Shown one piece after another: positions 51,808 through 62,131 of a DNA stretch of 64,000 nucleotides. This DNA is from Pseudomonas fulva (GTDB lineage Bacteria; Pseudomonadota; Gammaproteobacteria; Pseudomonadales; Pseudomonadaceae). A model generated the notes under the pieces. The model did no database searches, was not told the DNA's origin, and was given only the letters and a program-made list of their open reading frames with translations. The position numbers and the translations under genes were made by a program. Positions within the stretch are counted from its first letter, which is position 1, and each line of letters opens with the position of its first letter. The DNA is taken from the NCBI RefSeq assembly GCF_023517795.1, contig NZ_CP082928.1, forward strand, positions 2,728,001 through 2,792,000. The letters run 5' to 3'.

Positions 51808-52956
51808 ATGTCATTTCTCCCCCTCAAGGATCGCTTCGCGGCGCTGATCGCCGTGCCATCGGTCAGTTGCACCCAGCCCGCCCTGGATCAATCCAACCAG
51901 CCGGTCATCGACCTCCTGGCCAACTGGCTCAGCGAGCTGGGGTTCGCCTGCGAAAAGCAGCAGGTCGAGCCGGGCAAGTTCAACCTGATCGCCACCTACG
52001 GCAGCGGCCCCGGCGGCCTGGTGCTGGCCGGGCACAGCGACACCGTACCGTTCGATGAAGCCCTGTGGCAGAGCGACCCGCTCAAGCTCACCGACACCGG
52101 TGATCGCTGGGTCGGCCTCGGCGTGTGTGACATGAAGGGCTTTTTCGCGCTGATCATCGAGGCGGTGCAGACGCTGCTCGACCAACCCTTCAAGCAGCCA
52201 CTGATCATCCTCGCCACCTGCGACGAGGAGTGTTCGATGTCCGGCGCCCGGGCGCTGGCCGAAGCCGGCCGGCCGCTGGGCCGTGCCGCGGTGATCGGCG
52301 AGCCCACCGGGCTCAAGCCGATCCGCCTGCACAAGGGCGTGATGATGGAGCGCATCGATATCCTCGGGCAGAGCGGCCACTCCTCCAACCCGGCCCTGGG
52401 GCGCAGTGCCCTGGATGCCATGCACGAGGTGATGGGCGAACTGATGCAGCTGCGTCGGCAGTGGCAGCAGGAGTACCGCAACCCGCAGTTCAGCGTGCCG
52501 CAGCCGACCCTGAATTTCGGCTGCATCCATGGCGGCGACAACCCCAATCGCATCTGCGGTCAGTGCTCCCTGGAATTCGACCTTCGGCCATTGCCGGGCA
52601 TGCAGCCCGAAGCGCTGCGTGCGGCGATCCGCCAGAAGCTGCAGCCTTTGGCCGAGCGCCATGAGGTGAGCATCGATTTCGCGCCGCTGTTTCCCGCCGT
52701 GCCGCCCTACGAGCAATCGGCCGATGCCGAGCTGGTGCGCGTCGCCGAGCGGCTGACCGGGCACACCGCTGCCGCGGTGGCCTTCGGCACCGAAGCGCCG
52801 TATTTCCAGCAATTGGGCTGTGAAACCCTGGTGCTCGGCCCCGGCGATATCGACTGCGCCCACCAGCCGGGCGAGTACCTGGATACCGACCGCCTGATTC
52901 CCACGGTGCAGCTGCTGCGCCAACTGATTCAGCACTACTGCCTGAGCCCGCGCTGA
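51808..52956 (+). CDS. argE: Acetylornithine deacetylase
   Basis: This is a 382-residue M20 zinc amidase of arginine synthesis. It has LAGHSDTVPFDE (first metal His and catalytic Asp), GLGVCDMKGFFALIIEA (bridging Asp), TCDEECSMSGAR (catalytic Glu-Glu), IGEPTGLKPIRLHKGVM and the last His in APYFQQLG...HQPGEYL. It converts N-acetylornithine to ornithine. Pseudomonads mainly recycle the acetyl group through ArgJ, so this may be accessory. argA follows by 119 bp. Confidence 0.92.
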   Translation: MSFLPLKDRFAALIAVPSVSCTQPALDQSNQPVIDLLANWLSELGFACEKQQVEPGKFNLIATYGSGPGGLVLAGHSDTVPFDEALWQSDPLKLTDTGDRWVGLGVCDMKGFFALIIEAVQTLLDQPFKQPLIILATCDEECSMSGARALAEAGRPLGRAAVIGEPTGLKPIRLHKGVMMERIDILGQSGHSSNPALGRSALDAMHEVMGELMQLRRQWQQEYRNPQFSVPQPTLNFGCIHGGDNPNRICGQCSLEFDLRPLPGMQPEALRAAIRQKLQPLAERHEVSIDFAPLFPAVPPYEQSADAELVRVAERLTGHTAAAVAFGTEAPYFQQLGCETLVLGPGDIDCAHQPGEYLDTDRLIPTVQLLRQLIQHYCLSPR

Positions 52957-53074
52957 GATGAGGAGCATTTCGCTGATGGCATTGCGACGACGATAACGCA
53001 CCGCGCCTGCCTGCGAGGCCAGCTGCCTCGCACCCCTCGATGCTTCTTTCGTTCTCCCAAGGGTTTCGCCGCAC

Positions 53075-54373
53075 ATGTACGACTACGTCAACTGGCTCCG
53101 TCACGCTTCGCCCTACATCAACGCCCACCGCGACTGCACTTTCGTGGTCATGCTGCCGGGCGAGGGCGTGGCCCATCCGAATTTCGGCAATATCGTCCAT
53201 GACCTGGTGCTGCTGCACAGCCTGGGCGTGCGCCTGGTGCTGGTGCATGGCTCGCGCCCGCAGATCGAGGCGCGCCTGGCCGCCCGTGGCCTGCAGCCGC
53301 GCTATCACCGCGACCTGCGGGTAACCGACAGCGCCACCCTGGAATGTGTGATCGATGCCGTCGGCCAGCTGCGCATCGCCATCGAGGCGCGGCTGTCGAT
53401 GGACATCGCCGCCTCGCCCATGCAGGGCTCGCGGCTGCGGGTGAGCAGCGGTAACTACGTCACCGCGCGGCCCATCGGCGTGCTCGATGGCGTCGACTAC
53501 CACCACACCGGCGAAGTGCGGCGTATCGACCGCAAGGGCATCAACCGCCAGCTCGACGAGCGCAATATCGTGCTGCTGTCGCCGCTCGGTTATTCGCCCA
53601 CTGGCGAGATCTTCAACCTGGCCTGCGAAGACGTGGCCATGCGCGCGGCCACCGACCTGGCCGCCGACAAGCTGATCCTGTTCAGCAGCCAGCAGGGTCT
53701 GCTCGACGAGGACGGCAAGCTGATTCGCGAGTTGCGCCCGCAGCAGGTGCCGGCCCACGTGCAGCGCCTGGGCAGCGACTACCAGGGCGAGCTGCTGGAT
53801 GCCGCCGCCCAGGCGTGCCGAGGCGGTGTGAAGCGCAGCCATATCGTCAGCTACACCGGCGACGGCTCACTGCTCACCGAGCTGTTCACCCGCGACGGTG
53901 GCGGCACCATGGTCGACCCCGAGCAGTTCGAGTCGCTGCGTGAGGCCGACATCAACGACGTCGGTGGGCTGATCGACCTGATCACGCCGCTGGAGGAGCA
54001 GGGCATTCTGGTGCGCCGTTCGCGGGAAGTGCTGGAGCGCGAGATCGGCCACTTCAGCATCGTCGAGCGTGACGGCATGATCATCGCCTGCGCGGCGCTC
54101 TACCCGATCGCCGACTCGACCTGTGGCGAGCTGGCCTGCCTGGCGGTCAACCCGGAATATCGCCATGGCGGCCGTGGTGACGAGTTGCTCGAACGCATCG
54201 AGGAGCGCGCCCGGGCCAAGGGCATCAACACCCTGTTCGTGCTCACCACCCGCACCGCCCACTGGTTCCGCGAGCGTGGCTTCGAGCCCAGCAGCGTCGA
54301 CCGCCTGCCGGCCGCCCGTGCCTCGCTGTACAACTTCCAGCGCAATTCGAAGATCTTCGAAAAGAGCATCTGA
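53075..54373 (+). CDS. argA: Amino-acid N-acetyltransferase (N-acetylglutamate synthase)
   Basis: This is a 432-residue ArgA: an N-terminal amino-acid-kinase-fold domain (FVVMLPGEGVAHPNFG to about residue 290) that senses arginine, and a C-terminal GNAT domain with the acetyl-CoA loop LAVNPEYRHGGRGDELLERI. It makes N-acetylglutamate, the first step of arginine synthesis. The domain order is standard for the feedback-regulated bacterial enzyme. Confidence 0.96.
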   Translation: MYDYVNWLRHASPYINAHRDCTFVVMLPGEGVAHPNFGNIVHDLVLLHSLGVRLVLVHGSRPQIEARLAARGLQPRYHRDLRVTDSATLECVIDAVGQLRIAIEARLSMDIAASPMQGSRLRVSSGNYVTARPIGVLDGVDYHHTGEVRRIDRKGINRQLDERNIVLLSPLGYSPTGEIFNLACEDVAMRAATDLAADKLILFSSQQGLLDEDGKLIRELRPQQVPAHVQRLGSDYQGELLDAAAQACRGGVKRSHIVSYTGDGSLLTELFTRDGGGTMVDPEQFESLREADINDVGGLIDLITPLEEQGILVRRSREVLEREIGHFSIVERDGMIIACAALYPIADSTCGELACLAVNPEYRHGGRGDELLERIEERARAKGINTLFVLTTRTAHWFRERGFEPSSVDRLPAARASLYNFQRNSKIFEKSI

Positions 54374-54394
54374 TCCGTAGCCTGCCTTGAACAC

Positions 54395-54431
54395 GATCAG
54401 GCCCGGGATGAACGCCATCCCGGGCCTGATC
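54395..54431. terminator. 16-bp hairpin after argA
   Basis: GATCAGGCCCGGGATG and CATCCCGGGCCTGATC form a perfect 16-bp stem with a five-base loop, 21 bp past the argA stop. There is no T-run after it, so it may act as an RNA 3'-end stabiliser or a weak terminator rather than a classic intrinsic one. Confidence 0.65.
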
Positions 54432-54538
54432 GCGCTTGGCAATTCAGCGGCGCAGTGACCTTAATCGATGCCATCGGCTGGCGAGGCGGCCCATCTTGGT
54501 CAAGGCTGCAAGGACACCCTATCGAGAAAGGACCGCGC

Positions 54539-55774
54539 ATGCCCATTCGACGCTCACCGATTACCGCCGCCCTCGCGCTCTCATTCCTGTCGTTTTCCGT
54601 GCTCGCCGCCGACCTGGCGCCTGACGCGTTACTCGAGAGAGCCGCAGCCGAACAGAAGCCGTACCTCGCCACCGTCGAGCAACTGGTCAACGTCGATACC
54701 GGCACCGGTCAGGAGCCGGGCCTGAAGACCGTCAGCGCCCTGTTGGTCGAACGGCTCAAGGCGCTGGGCGCCAAGGTCGAAACGAGCCCGGCCAGCCCGT
54801 CGGCGGGCGACAATATCGTCGGCACCTTCAAGGGCGCCGGCAGTAAATCCTTCTTGCTGATGGTTCACTACGACACGGTGTTCCTGCCGGGCACCGCCGC
54901 CAAGCGGCCGTTCAAGGTCGAGGGCGAGCGCGCTTATGGCCCCGGCGTGGCCGATGCCAAAGGTGGCGTGGCGATGATCCTGCATTCGCTGAAGCTGCTG
55001 CAGGACGACAAGTTCGATGGCTTCGGCACCCTGACCGTGCTGTTCAACCCCGATGAGGAAACCGGCTCAGCCGGCTCGAAGACGATCATCGGCGAACTGG
55101 CACGCCAGCATGACTACGTGTTCTCGTACGAGCCGCCAGACAAGGATGCGGTAACCGTCGCCACCAACGGCATCAACGGCGTGATGCTCGAGGTCAAGGG
55201 CAAGTCCTCCCACGCGGGCTCGGCCCCGGAGGCCGGGCGTAACGCGGCCATGGAGCTGGCGCACCAGATGCTGCAGCTCAAGGACCTGGGCGATCCGGCC
55301 AAGGGCACCACGGTCAACTGGACCATGGTCAAGGCCGGCGACAAACGCAATATCATTCCCGCCAGCGCCTCGGCCGAGGCGGACATGCGCTACTCGAACC
55401 TGAGCGAAAGCGACCGGGTGCTGGCCGACGCGCAACGCCTGGTGGAGAAAAAGCTGATCGACGGCACCGAGGTCACGGTGCGTCTGGAGAAGGGGCGCCC
55501 GCCGCTGGCCAGGAACGCGGGCTCCGAGCAGTTGGCCAAGCAGGCCCAGGCGCTCTATGCCAGGATCGATCGCAGCATCGAACCGATCGCCATGCGCTTC
55601 GGCACCGATGCCGGCTACGCCTACGTACCGGGCAGCGACAAGCCGGCGGTGCTGGAAACCATGGGGGTGGTGGGCGCCGGTCTGCATGCCGACGACGAGT
55701 ACATCGAGCTGTCGAGCATCGCCCCGCGCCTGTACCTGACGGTGGCGTTGATTCGCCAGCTATCGGCGCAATAG
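54539..55774 (+). CDS. Exported M20 peptidase, carboxypeptidase G2-like
   Basis: This is a 411-residue enzyme with a signal peptide (ITAALALSFLSFSVLAA) and similarity to Pseudomonas carboxypeptidase G2 along its length. The zinc-site residues are in place: His in MVHYDTVF, bridging Asp in YGPGVADAKGGVAM, the Glu pair in FNPDEETGSAGS, Glu in FSYEPP, and the last His in GAGLHADDEYIEL. CPG2 removes C-terminal glutamate from folate and its analogues in the periplasm. That substrate is likely but not certain here. ATG at 54539 follows AAAGGA. It stands downstream of argA after a hairpin. Confidence 0.88.
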   Translation: MPIRRSPITAALALSFLSFSVLAADLAPDALLERAAAEQKPYLATVEQLVNVDTGTGQEPGLKTVSALLVERLKALGAKVETSPASPSAGDNIVGTFKGAGSKSFLLMVHYDTVFLPGTAAKRPFKVEGERAYGPGVADAKGGVAMILHSLKLLQDDKFDGFGTLTVLFNPDEETGSAGSKTIIGELARQHDYVFSYEPPDKDAVTVATNGINGVMLEVKGKSSHAGSAPEAGRNAAMELAHQMLQLKDLGDPAKGTTVNWTMVKAGDKRNIIPASASAEADMRYSNLSESDRVLADAQRLVEKKLIDGTEVTVRLEKGRPPLARNAGSEQLAKQAQALYARIDRSIEPIAMRFGTDAGYAYVPGSDKPAVLETMGVVGAGLHADDEYIELSSIAPRLYLTVALIRQLSAQ

Positions 55775-55782
55775 TGCGATGG

Positions 55783-55805
55783 CAGCGCGAGCCTGGCTCG
55801 CGCTG
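55783..55805. terminator. Hairpin between convergent genes
   Basis: CAGCGCGAGC and GCTCGCGCTG form a perfect 10-bp stem with a three-base loop, between the stop codons of the carboxypeptidase gene and trmA. No T-run follows. Probably a shared terminator of moderate strength. Confidence 0.6.
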
Positions 55806-55816
55806 TACTCCATCCG

Positions 55817-56911
55817 TTAGCGGCGCACCAGTAGCACGCCTGATTCCATGTGATGTGTATAGGGGAACTGGTCGAACAGCGCGCAGCGCTCGATGCGGTG
55901 GGTGTCGTGCAGCTGGGCGATGTTCTGCGCCAGGGTCTCCGGGTTGCAGGAGATATACAGGATGCGCTCGAAGCGGCGGGTCAGTTCGCAGGTATCGGGA
56001 TCCATGCCGGCGCGGGGTGGGTCGACGAACACGCTGCCGAAGTCGTAGCTCTTCAGGTCGACATCGGCCAGGCGGCGGAACGGGCGCACTTCATTGAGCG
56101 CCTCGGTCAACTCCTCGGCGGACAGGCGCACCAGGGTGACGTTGTCGATGCCGTTGTCGGCCAGGTTGGCCAGGGCGGCGTTGACCGAGGTCTTGCTGAT
56201 CTCGGTGGCCAGCACCTGGCGCACCCGGGTGGCCAGGGGCAGGGTGAAGTTGCCGTTGCCGCAGTACAGCTCCAGCAGGTCGTCATCGCGCTGGCCCAGT
56301 ACATCGTAGGCCCAGCCGAGCATCTTCTGGCACACCTCGCCATTGGGCTGGGTGAAGGCGCCTTCCGGCTGGCGATAGCGGAAGGTGCGGCCGGCGACCT
56401 GCAGCTCCTCTTCCACGTAGGGACGGCCAACGACGATGCGCTTGCCCTTCGAGCGGCCGACCACACTGACCTGCAGCTCTTCCGCCAGCAGGGCGGCAGC
56501 GGCTTCCCAGGCGTCGTCGAGCGGGCGGTGGTAGCACAGGGTGATCAGCGCATCGCCGGTCAGGGTCGTCAGGAACTCGACCTGGAACAGCTTGAAGCCC
56601 AGCGCCGGGCTGGCCTGCCAGGCGGCCTTCAGGCGCGGCATCAGCGCGTTGATGCGCAGGCTGGCGACGGGGAAGTCTTCGAAGAAGATCGGGCTGTACT
56701 TGTCGCCGGCCTCGAACATCGCATAATGACGGCTTTCGCTGCCGGCCTCGCGCCACAGGCGGAATTCGGTACGCAGGCGGTAATACTCGCGCGGCGACTC
56801 GAACACCTCGGGCTCAGGGGCAGCGAAGGGCGCCAGCAGCTCGACCAGGCGGGCCTTCTTCTCGGCGAGTTGGGCGTCGTAGGCGGCGGGGTCGAATGCA
56901 GGACGGCTCAT
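55817..56911 (-). CDS. trmA: tRNA (uracil-5-)-methyltransferase
   Basis: This is a 364-residue SAM-dependent enzyme that makes ribothymidine at position 54 of tRNA. It shows the SAM motif [28 protein letters not shown], and the catalytic cysteine in [15 protein letters not shown] near residue 325. It has no N-terminal TRAM/iron-sulfur part, which sets it apart from RlmD. Length is as in E. coli. Confidence 0.96.
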   Translation of the reverse strand: MSRPAFDPAAYDAQLAEKKARLVELLAPFAAPEPEVFESPREYYRLRTEFRLWREAGSESRHYAMFEAGDKYSPIFFEDFPVASLRINALMPRLKAAWQASPALGFKLFQVEFLTTLTGDALITLCYHRPLDDAWEAAAALLAEELQVSVVGRSKGKRIVVGRPYVEEELQVAGRTFRYRQPEGAFTQPNGEVCQKMLGWAYDVLGQRDDDLLELYCGNGNFTLPLATRVRQVLATEISKTSVNAALANLADNGIDNVTLVRLSAEELTEALNEVRPFRRLADVDLKSYDFGSVFVDPPRAGMDPDTCELTRRFERILYISCNPETLAQNIAQLHDTHRIERCALFDQFPYTHHMESGVLLVRR

Positions 56912-57201
56912 CGGTCACTCGTGCGGCAGGAAAACGGGGCGCCATTGTAGCGATTCCGCTGCCAGCGTGCCGGTGTCGTCGATTATTGGTGGGGGCAGGA
57001 CGCGGAGCGTGGGAGCGATCAATGCATTTCCTGTGGGAGCGTAATGGCCGATCAGCGCGTAGGGCGTACTCGCGAAGCAGTACGCCGTTGCGGTTGGTCA
57101 GGATTGGCGCGGTTTGGCGGACTGTTCGCTTCGCTCCTGAGTGCGCGCTACGGGCTTGAAGGCTCGCGAGCTAGAGCCATGCAAGGCCTCGGCGGCCCCG
57201 C

Positions 57202-57315
57202 AAAAACAGGCGAGGAAGTGGAGTGTACTTTTGTACATGAGCATTACTCGCTTCGCTCGCCCTCCGGGCCGCGCTTAAGCGCGTTAGCCGCAAGCGGCTA
57301 TCCGAGCCTGTTTTT
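57202..57315. repeat. 114-bp multi-hairpin repeat, copy 2 (inverted relative to copy 1)
   Basis: The ends AAAACAGGC and GCCTGTTTT pair. Read on the minus strand it has AGCCGCTTGCGGCT, CGCGCTTAAGCGCG, GCCCGGAGGGC and TGTACAAAAGTACAC in the same order as copy 1 at 27178-27291. The rest of the 56912-57349 gap holds a REP-like GTGGGAGCG fragment near 57033 and nothing that looks coding. Confidence 0.8.
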
Positions 57316-57349
57316 AACGCCGCAGGGCCGACGCGCAGCAGCCTTCTAC

Positions 57350-58639
57350 CTAGAACAACGCCAGCTTGATCACGCAGAAGATCGCCAGGGCGACGAGCAT
57401 GCCATTGAGCTCGCGGAACCGCCCGGCCAGGGTCTTGGCGGCAACCCAGGTGATGAAGCCGAAGGCGATACCGGTGGCGATGGAGTAGGTCAGCGGCATG
57501 GCCAGCGCAGTGACCACCACCGGCGCGGCGACGGTGATATCGCTCCACTCGATCTCGGCCATGCCCGAGGCCATCAGCACGGCCACGAACAGCAGCGCCG
57601 GGGCGGTGGCGAAGGCCGGTACGCTGCCGGCCAGCGGCGCGAAGAACAGGGCGAACAGGAACAACACGGCAACCACGATGGCGGTCAGGCCGGTGCGCCC
57701 GCCGGCGCTGACGCCAGCGGCGGATTCGATGTAGCTGGTGGTGGTCGAGGTGCCCAGCAGCGAGCCGCCCAGGGCCGCGGTGCTGTCGGCGATCAGCGCA
57801 CGGCCCATCTTCGGCAGGTGGCCGTCCTTGCGCATCAGGCCGGCCTTCTTGGCCACGGCGATCAGGGTGCCGGAGTTGTCGAACAGGTCGACGAACAGGA
57901 AGGCGAAGATCACGCTGATCAGGCCGACATCCAGCGCGCCGGCGATGTCCAGTTGCATGAAGGTCGGCGCCAGGGACGGCGGCATCGATACCACGCCGCC
58001 GAACTCGCTGACCCCGAGCAGTATGCTCAGGCCGGTGACCACCAGGATGCTGATCAGCACCGCACCGGTCACCCGCAGCGCTTCCAGGCCGATGATCAGG
58101 AAGAAACCGAGGATCGCCAGCAGCGCGGCGGGCGAGCCCAGGTCGCCGAGGCCGACCATGGTCGCCGGGTTGGCGGCGACGATGCCGGCGTTCTGCAGGG
58201 CGATCAGCGCCAGGAACAGGCCGATGCCCGCGGCGATGGCCGAGCGCAGCTCCAGCGGAATGCTGTTGATGATCCACTCGCGGATCTTGAAGATCGACAG
58301 CAGGAAGAACAGGCACGCCGACAGGAATACCGCGCCGAGGGCGACCTGCCAGGTGTGGCCCATGCCCATCACCACGGTGTAGGTGAAGAAGGCATTGAGG
58401 CCCATGCCCGGCGCCAGGGCGATCGGGTAGTTGGCGATCAGGCCCATCACCGCCGAGCCGAAGGCCGCCGCCAGGCAGGTGGCGACGAACACCGCGCCCT
58501 TGTCCATGCCGGTTTCGCCGAGGATGCTCGGGTTGACGAACAGGATGTAGGCCATGGTGAGGAAGGTGGTGACACCGGCGAGTATTTCGGTGCGCACGTT
58601 GGTGTTGTGTGCGTTGAGTTGGAACAGTCTTTCCAGCAT
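57350..58639 (-). CDS. NCS2/AzgA-type purine permease
   Basis: This is a 429-residue purine:proton symporter of the AzgA branch. It has EILAGVTTFLTMAYILFVNP at the start, GMGLNAFFTYTVVMGMG, FAFLFVDLFDNSGTLIAVA and the TSTTTSYIESAAGV motif. These proteins import adenine, hypoxanthine or guanine. The start at 58639 has GGAG nine bases upstream and begins the family sequence (MLERLFQL). I see no purine riboswitch in the 260-bp divergent gap to hscC. Confidence 0.92.
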   Translation of the reverse strand: MLERLFQLNAHNTNVRTEILAGVTTFLTMAYILFVNPSILGETGMDKGAVFVATCLAAAFGSAVMGLIANYPIALAPGMGLNAFFTYTVVMGMGHTWQVALGAVFLSACLFFLLSIFKIREWIINSIPLELRSAIAAGIGLFLALIALQNAGIVAANPATMVGLGDLGSPAALLAILGFFLIIGLEALRVTGAVLISILVVTGLSILLGVSEFGGVVSMPPSLAPTFMQLDIAGALDVGLISVIFAFLFVDLFDNSGTLIAVAKKAGLMRKDGHLPKMGRALIADSTAALGGSLLGTSTTTSYIESAAGVSAGGRTGLTAIVVAVLFLFALFFAPLAGSVPAFATAPALLFVAVLMASGMAEIEWSDITVAAPVVVTALAMPLTYSIATGIAFGFITWVAAKTLAGRFRELNGMLVALAIFCVIKLALF

Positions 58640-58897
58640 GCGGAGCTCCGATGGCAGCGAACGCGCGTTGAAGTATGCAGAGCGCAAGCAAAGCACTTCA
58701 CGTGCCATATCGCGTTGCCGATCCACGAAAGCGCGGCATCATAGCAGCCCGCTCCAGGCCCCGGCAGCGGTCTCTGTCGGCAAGTTGGCAAACCGCGGCA
58801 AACCTCCTTTACCCAGCCTTGTCAGAGCGCTCTAATACCGCCCCGCCCGGCGCCTGACGCGCCGTTGGCCGGCACGCACAGGGAGGCTGCAACGCAC

Positions 58898-60589
58898 ATG
58901 ATCATCGGAATCGACCTCGGCACCACCAACAGCCTGGTCTCGGTCTGGGACGGCGAGGCGGCGCGGCTGGTGCCCAATGCCCTGGGCCGCTTGCTGACGC
59001 CCAGCGTGGTCGGCCTCGACGACCACGACCAACTGGTGGTCGGCGATATCGCCCGCGAGCGCCTGCAAACCCACCCGCACCTCACCGCGGCGCTGTTCAA
59101 GCGGCACATGGGCAGCGCCCGGAGCACCCGCCTGGGGTCGCGCGCGTTCCGCCCGGAAGAATTGTCCGCGCTGGTGCTGCGCAGCCTCAAGGAGGACGTC
59201 GAGCGCGCCTATGGGCAGCCGGTCAGCGAAGCGGTGATCAGCGTGCCGGCGTACTTCAGCGATGCCCAACGCAAAGCCACGCGCATCGCTGGCGAGCTGG
59301 CCGGGCTGAAGGTCGAGAAGCTGATCAACGAACCCACCGCTGCGGCCCTGGCCTATGGCCTGCACCAGAAGGGCGAGGCGACCTTTCTGGTCTTCGACCT
59401 GGGCGGCGGCACCTTCGACGTGTCGGTGCTGGAGCTGTTCGAGGGCGTAATGGAAGTGCGCGCCAGTGCCGGCGACAACTTCCTCGGCGGCGAGGACTTC
59501 GACGATGCCCTGGTCGCCCACTTCCTCAGTGCCATGAACGGCCAGGGCCTGCCCGACCACCAGCAGCCGGCGATCCATCAGCGCCTGCGCCGCGAAGCCC
59601 AGCGCGTGCGCCATGCCCTGGGGCAACAGCCCGAGGCGGTGTTCCAGCTGCGCGAGGATGGTCGCGAGTGGACGCTGCCGCTGAGCCAGGACAGGCTGCT
59701 GAGCATCTGCGAACCGCTGCTCGAACGCCTGCGCGCGCCCATCGAGCGGGCCCTGCGCGATGCGCGCATCAAGGTCGCCGACCTCGACGAAGTGCTGCTG
59801 GTCGGCGGCACCACGCGCATGCCGCTGGTGCGCAAGCTGGTGGCCAGCCTGTTCGGGCGCTTCCCGGCCATGCACCTCAACCCCGACGAGGTGATCGCTC
59901 AGGGCGCCGCTATCCAGGCCGCGCTCAAGGCCCGCGATGCCACGCTGGAGGAGGTGGTGCTCACCGACGTCTGCCCCTTCAGCCTGGGCGTGGAAATCAG
60001 CAAGCAGGTGGGCACCCAGCAGCAGAGCGGCCATTACCTGCCGATCATCGAGCGCAACTGCGTGGTGCCGGTCAGCCGGGTGCAGAGCGTGTACACCCTG
60101 CATGACAACCAGAAGCAGGTCAGCGTACGCATCTACCAGGGCGAAAGCCGGCTGGTGGCCAACAACATCTTTCTCGGCGAGCTGGACGTGGCCGTGCCGC
60201 CGCGGCCCGCTGGCGAAGTGTCCCTGGATATCCGCTTCACCTACGACATCAACGGCCTGCTCGAGGCCCAGGTGGACACACCGCTGACCGGTGAAAGCCA
60301 TCGCCTGGTGATCGAGAACAACCCCGGCGTGCTCAGCCCCGCGGAAATCGCCGAGCGTTTCGCGGCGCTGGAGGCGCTCAAGGTCCACCCGCGCGACCAG
60401 CAGGTCAACAGCGCTCTGATGGCGCGCCTGGAACGCCTGTATCAGGAGTGCCTGGGCGATTTGCGCGAACACGTCGGCCAGCTGGCCGCGCATTTCGCCA
60501 GCATTCTGGAGCGCCAGGACGAGCGGGAAATTCGCGAGGCCCGTGGCGAAGTGGCCGCGCGCCTGGATGCCATCGAGCAGGGGTACTGA
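58898..60589 (+). CDS. hscC: Hsp70-family chaperone HscC
   Basis: This is a 563-residue short Hsp70 close to E. coli HscC. It has [16 protein letters not shown] at the start, [47 protein letters not shown] and [16 protein letters not shown], then a peptide-binding domain with [14 protein letters not shown] VCPFSLGVE. It lacks the long DnaK C-terminal lid. It pairs with the J-domain gene 6 bp downstream, as ybeW (hscC) does with djlC in E. coli. Its client proteins are not well known. Confidence 0.94.
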   Translation: MIIGIDLGTTNSLVSVWDGEAARLVPNALGRLLTPSVVGLDDHDQLVVGDIARERLQTHPHLTAALFKRHMGSARSTRLGSRAFRPEELSALVLRSLKEDVERAYGQPVSEAVISVPAYFSDAQRKATRIAGELAGLKVEKLINEPTAAALAYGLHQKGEATFLVFDLGGGTFDVSVLELFEGVMEVRASAGDNFLGGEDFDDALVAHFLSAMNGQGLPDHQQPAIHQRLRREAQRVRHALGQQPEAVFQLREDGREWTLPLSQDRLLSICEPLLERLRAPIERALRDARIKVADLDEVLLVGGTTRMPLVRKLVASLFGRFPAMHLNPDEVIAQGAAIQAALKARDATLEEVVLTDVCPFSLGVEISKQVGTQQQSGHYLPIIERNCVVPVSRVQSVYTLHDNQKQVSVRIYQGESRLVANNIFLGELDVAVPPRPAGEVSLDIRFTYDINGLLEAQVDTPLTGESHRLVIENNPGVLSPAEIAERFAALEALKVHPRDQQVNSALMARLERLYQECLGDLREHVGQLAAHFASILERQDEREIREARGEVAARLDAIEQGY

Positions 60590-60595
60590 TCGCTT

Positions 60596-62131
60596 ATGAA
60601 CCCCTGGACGCTGCTTGGCCTGGACGCCGACGCCGATACCCGCAGCATCAAGCGCCGCTATGCGCAGCTGCTCAAACAGCACCGCCCGGACGAGGACACC
60701 GAGGCCTTCCAGCGCCTGCGCGAAGCCTACGAGCAGGCATTGGCGCATGCTGCCGCCGAGGATCGATCGCGGAATGCCGGCTCCGAGCAACGGCAGGTGC
60801 CTGCTGTGGCGTCGACGTTAGTGGTGGAGGACGAGCCTGTTGTCGCAGCGGCCACTGAAGCGCCAGCGCATGCGCGCCTCGAGCAGTTGCTGGAGGCCAA
60901 CGACTCGCTGGACGCGGCCCTGCAGCAGGCCCGCGAACAGGGGCTGGAAACCGATCTGCAGCGTTATCTGCTGGCCCGCTGCGCCACCCTTGACGAAGAG
61001 GGGCTGAACATCCTGCGCTGGGGCATGCAGCGCTTGCAATGGCTGTCGCCCTGGCAGGCCGAATACCTGCCCCGCGCACATTCGGAGGCCCTGGCCGCGC
61101 GCCTGTTGGCTGTGGAACTGGAAACTCTGCAGCAGCGCTTGCAGGCCGGCGAGGAGCGCGCCGTCGTGGATGCCGCCACCGCCCTGCTGGCCAGCGACTG
61201 GCTGCAGTCCTTCGACCGCCGCCGGCAGTTGCAGGACGGCATGGTGTGGATGCTCGAAGTCACCGATCATTGGACGGGCGGGCTGTTTGATCGCCTGTGC
61301 CGGCTGTTCGGCTGGAACGAGGACACCGGTGAGCTGCCGTGCTCCGTCGAGCGCTGGAACTGGCTGTGCTGGCGCTGCGAGCGTCACGCCGTGGGCCAGC
61401 GCGTGCAGCAACATCTGCAACTGGATTGGCCGCTGCGCGCCGAGGAACGCGCGGCCTGGCTACTGCTAAAAAGTCTGAATGAGCGTGACACGCGCCAGTT
61501 GGTCGACCGTTTCGACGCTGAGGACTGGCAGGCCTGTGACGCGCTGGAGCACATGCTCACCGAGCGTTACCCCGAGTTGCCGGAGCTGCTCGACCTGCAG
61601 ATCGACGAGGATTGGTGGCGCTGGCAGCCACGCCAATGGACGGTGCCGGCCACGGTCTACGCCTGGCTCATGCTGTTCACCGCGATGTTCGCCACCTCGC
61701 TGCAGGATGCGCAGATGTCGGTGTACCTGGAACGTTCGGGCGGCTATCTCGGCCTGGGGCTCAAGGACCTGCTGATCAGCGTCGGGATGGTCGCCTGGAT
61801 GGTGATGCTCGCCCGCGGCTGGAGCCGGCTGGCCCGGTACCTGACCCGCCTCGACGTACCGCTGAGCCGGTTGCTGCTGCCCGCCGTCTGGCGCGACCGT
61901 GGCGCCGGCATGCTGGTGCTGCGCCATGGCTTGCCGGCCGCTCTTTTCGCGATGATCGTCACCTCATTCGCGCCAAGCCTGGTTCCTGGCGGAGTCGTAT
62001 TCGGCGCTGCCTTGCTGCTCGAAGTGCTGTTTCTCGGCCTGGTTGGCGGCCGCCGTATGCCCTGGCCGCGCTGGTCGCTGTGGCGCACCGGCGCCTTCAA
62101 GGTCGACTACAGCAAGAAGGCCGAGTGGTGA
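60596..62131 (+). CDS. J-domain membrane co-chaperone, DjlC-like
   Basis: This is a 511-residue protein with an N-terminal J-domain (MNPWTLLGLDADADTRSIKRR..., catalytic HRPD at residues 34-37 rather than exactly HPD). After it come ~300 helical residues and four hydrophobic helices near the C-terminus (for example VYAWLMLFTAMFA, LLISVGMVAWMVMLA). It probably recruits HscC to the membrane. HPD with an inserted residue (H-R-P-D) is usual in the DjlC/YbeV branch. It ends by overlapping the start of a second, truncated J-domain gene. Confidence 0.85.
   Translation: MNPWTLLGLDADADTRSIKRRYAQLLKQHRPDEDTEAFQRLREAYEQALAHAAAEDRSRNAGSEQRQVPAVASTLVVEDEPVVAAATEAPAHARLEQLLEANDSLDAALQQAREQGLETDLQRYLLARCATLDEEGLNILRWGMQRLQWLSPWQAEYLPRAHSEALAARLLAVELETLQQRLQAGEERAVVDAATALLASDWLQSFDRRRQLQDGMVWMLEVTDHWTGGLFDRLCRLFGWNEDTGELPCSVERWNWLCWRCERHAVGQRVQQHLQLDWPLRAEERAAWLLLKSLNERDTRQLVDRFDAEDWQACDALEHMLTERYPELPELLDLQIDEDWWRWQPRQWTVPATVYAWLMLFTAMFATSLQDAQMSVYLERSGGYLGLGLKDLLISVGMVAWMVMLARGWSRLARYLTRLDVPLSRLLLPAVWRDRGAGMLVLRHGLPAALFAMIVTSFAPSLVPGGVVFGAALLLEVLFLGLVGGRRMPWPRWSLWRTGAFKVDYSKKAEW

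Noticed and set aside
58640..58897. Purine riboswitch upstream of the purine permease
   Set aside because: The conserved junction sequences of the purine aptamer are not seen on either strand of this gap.
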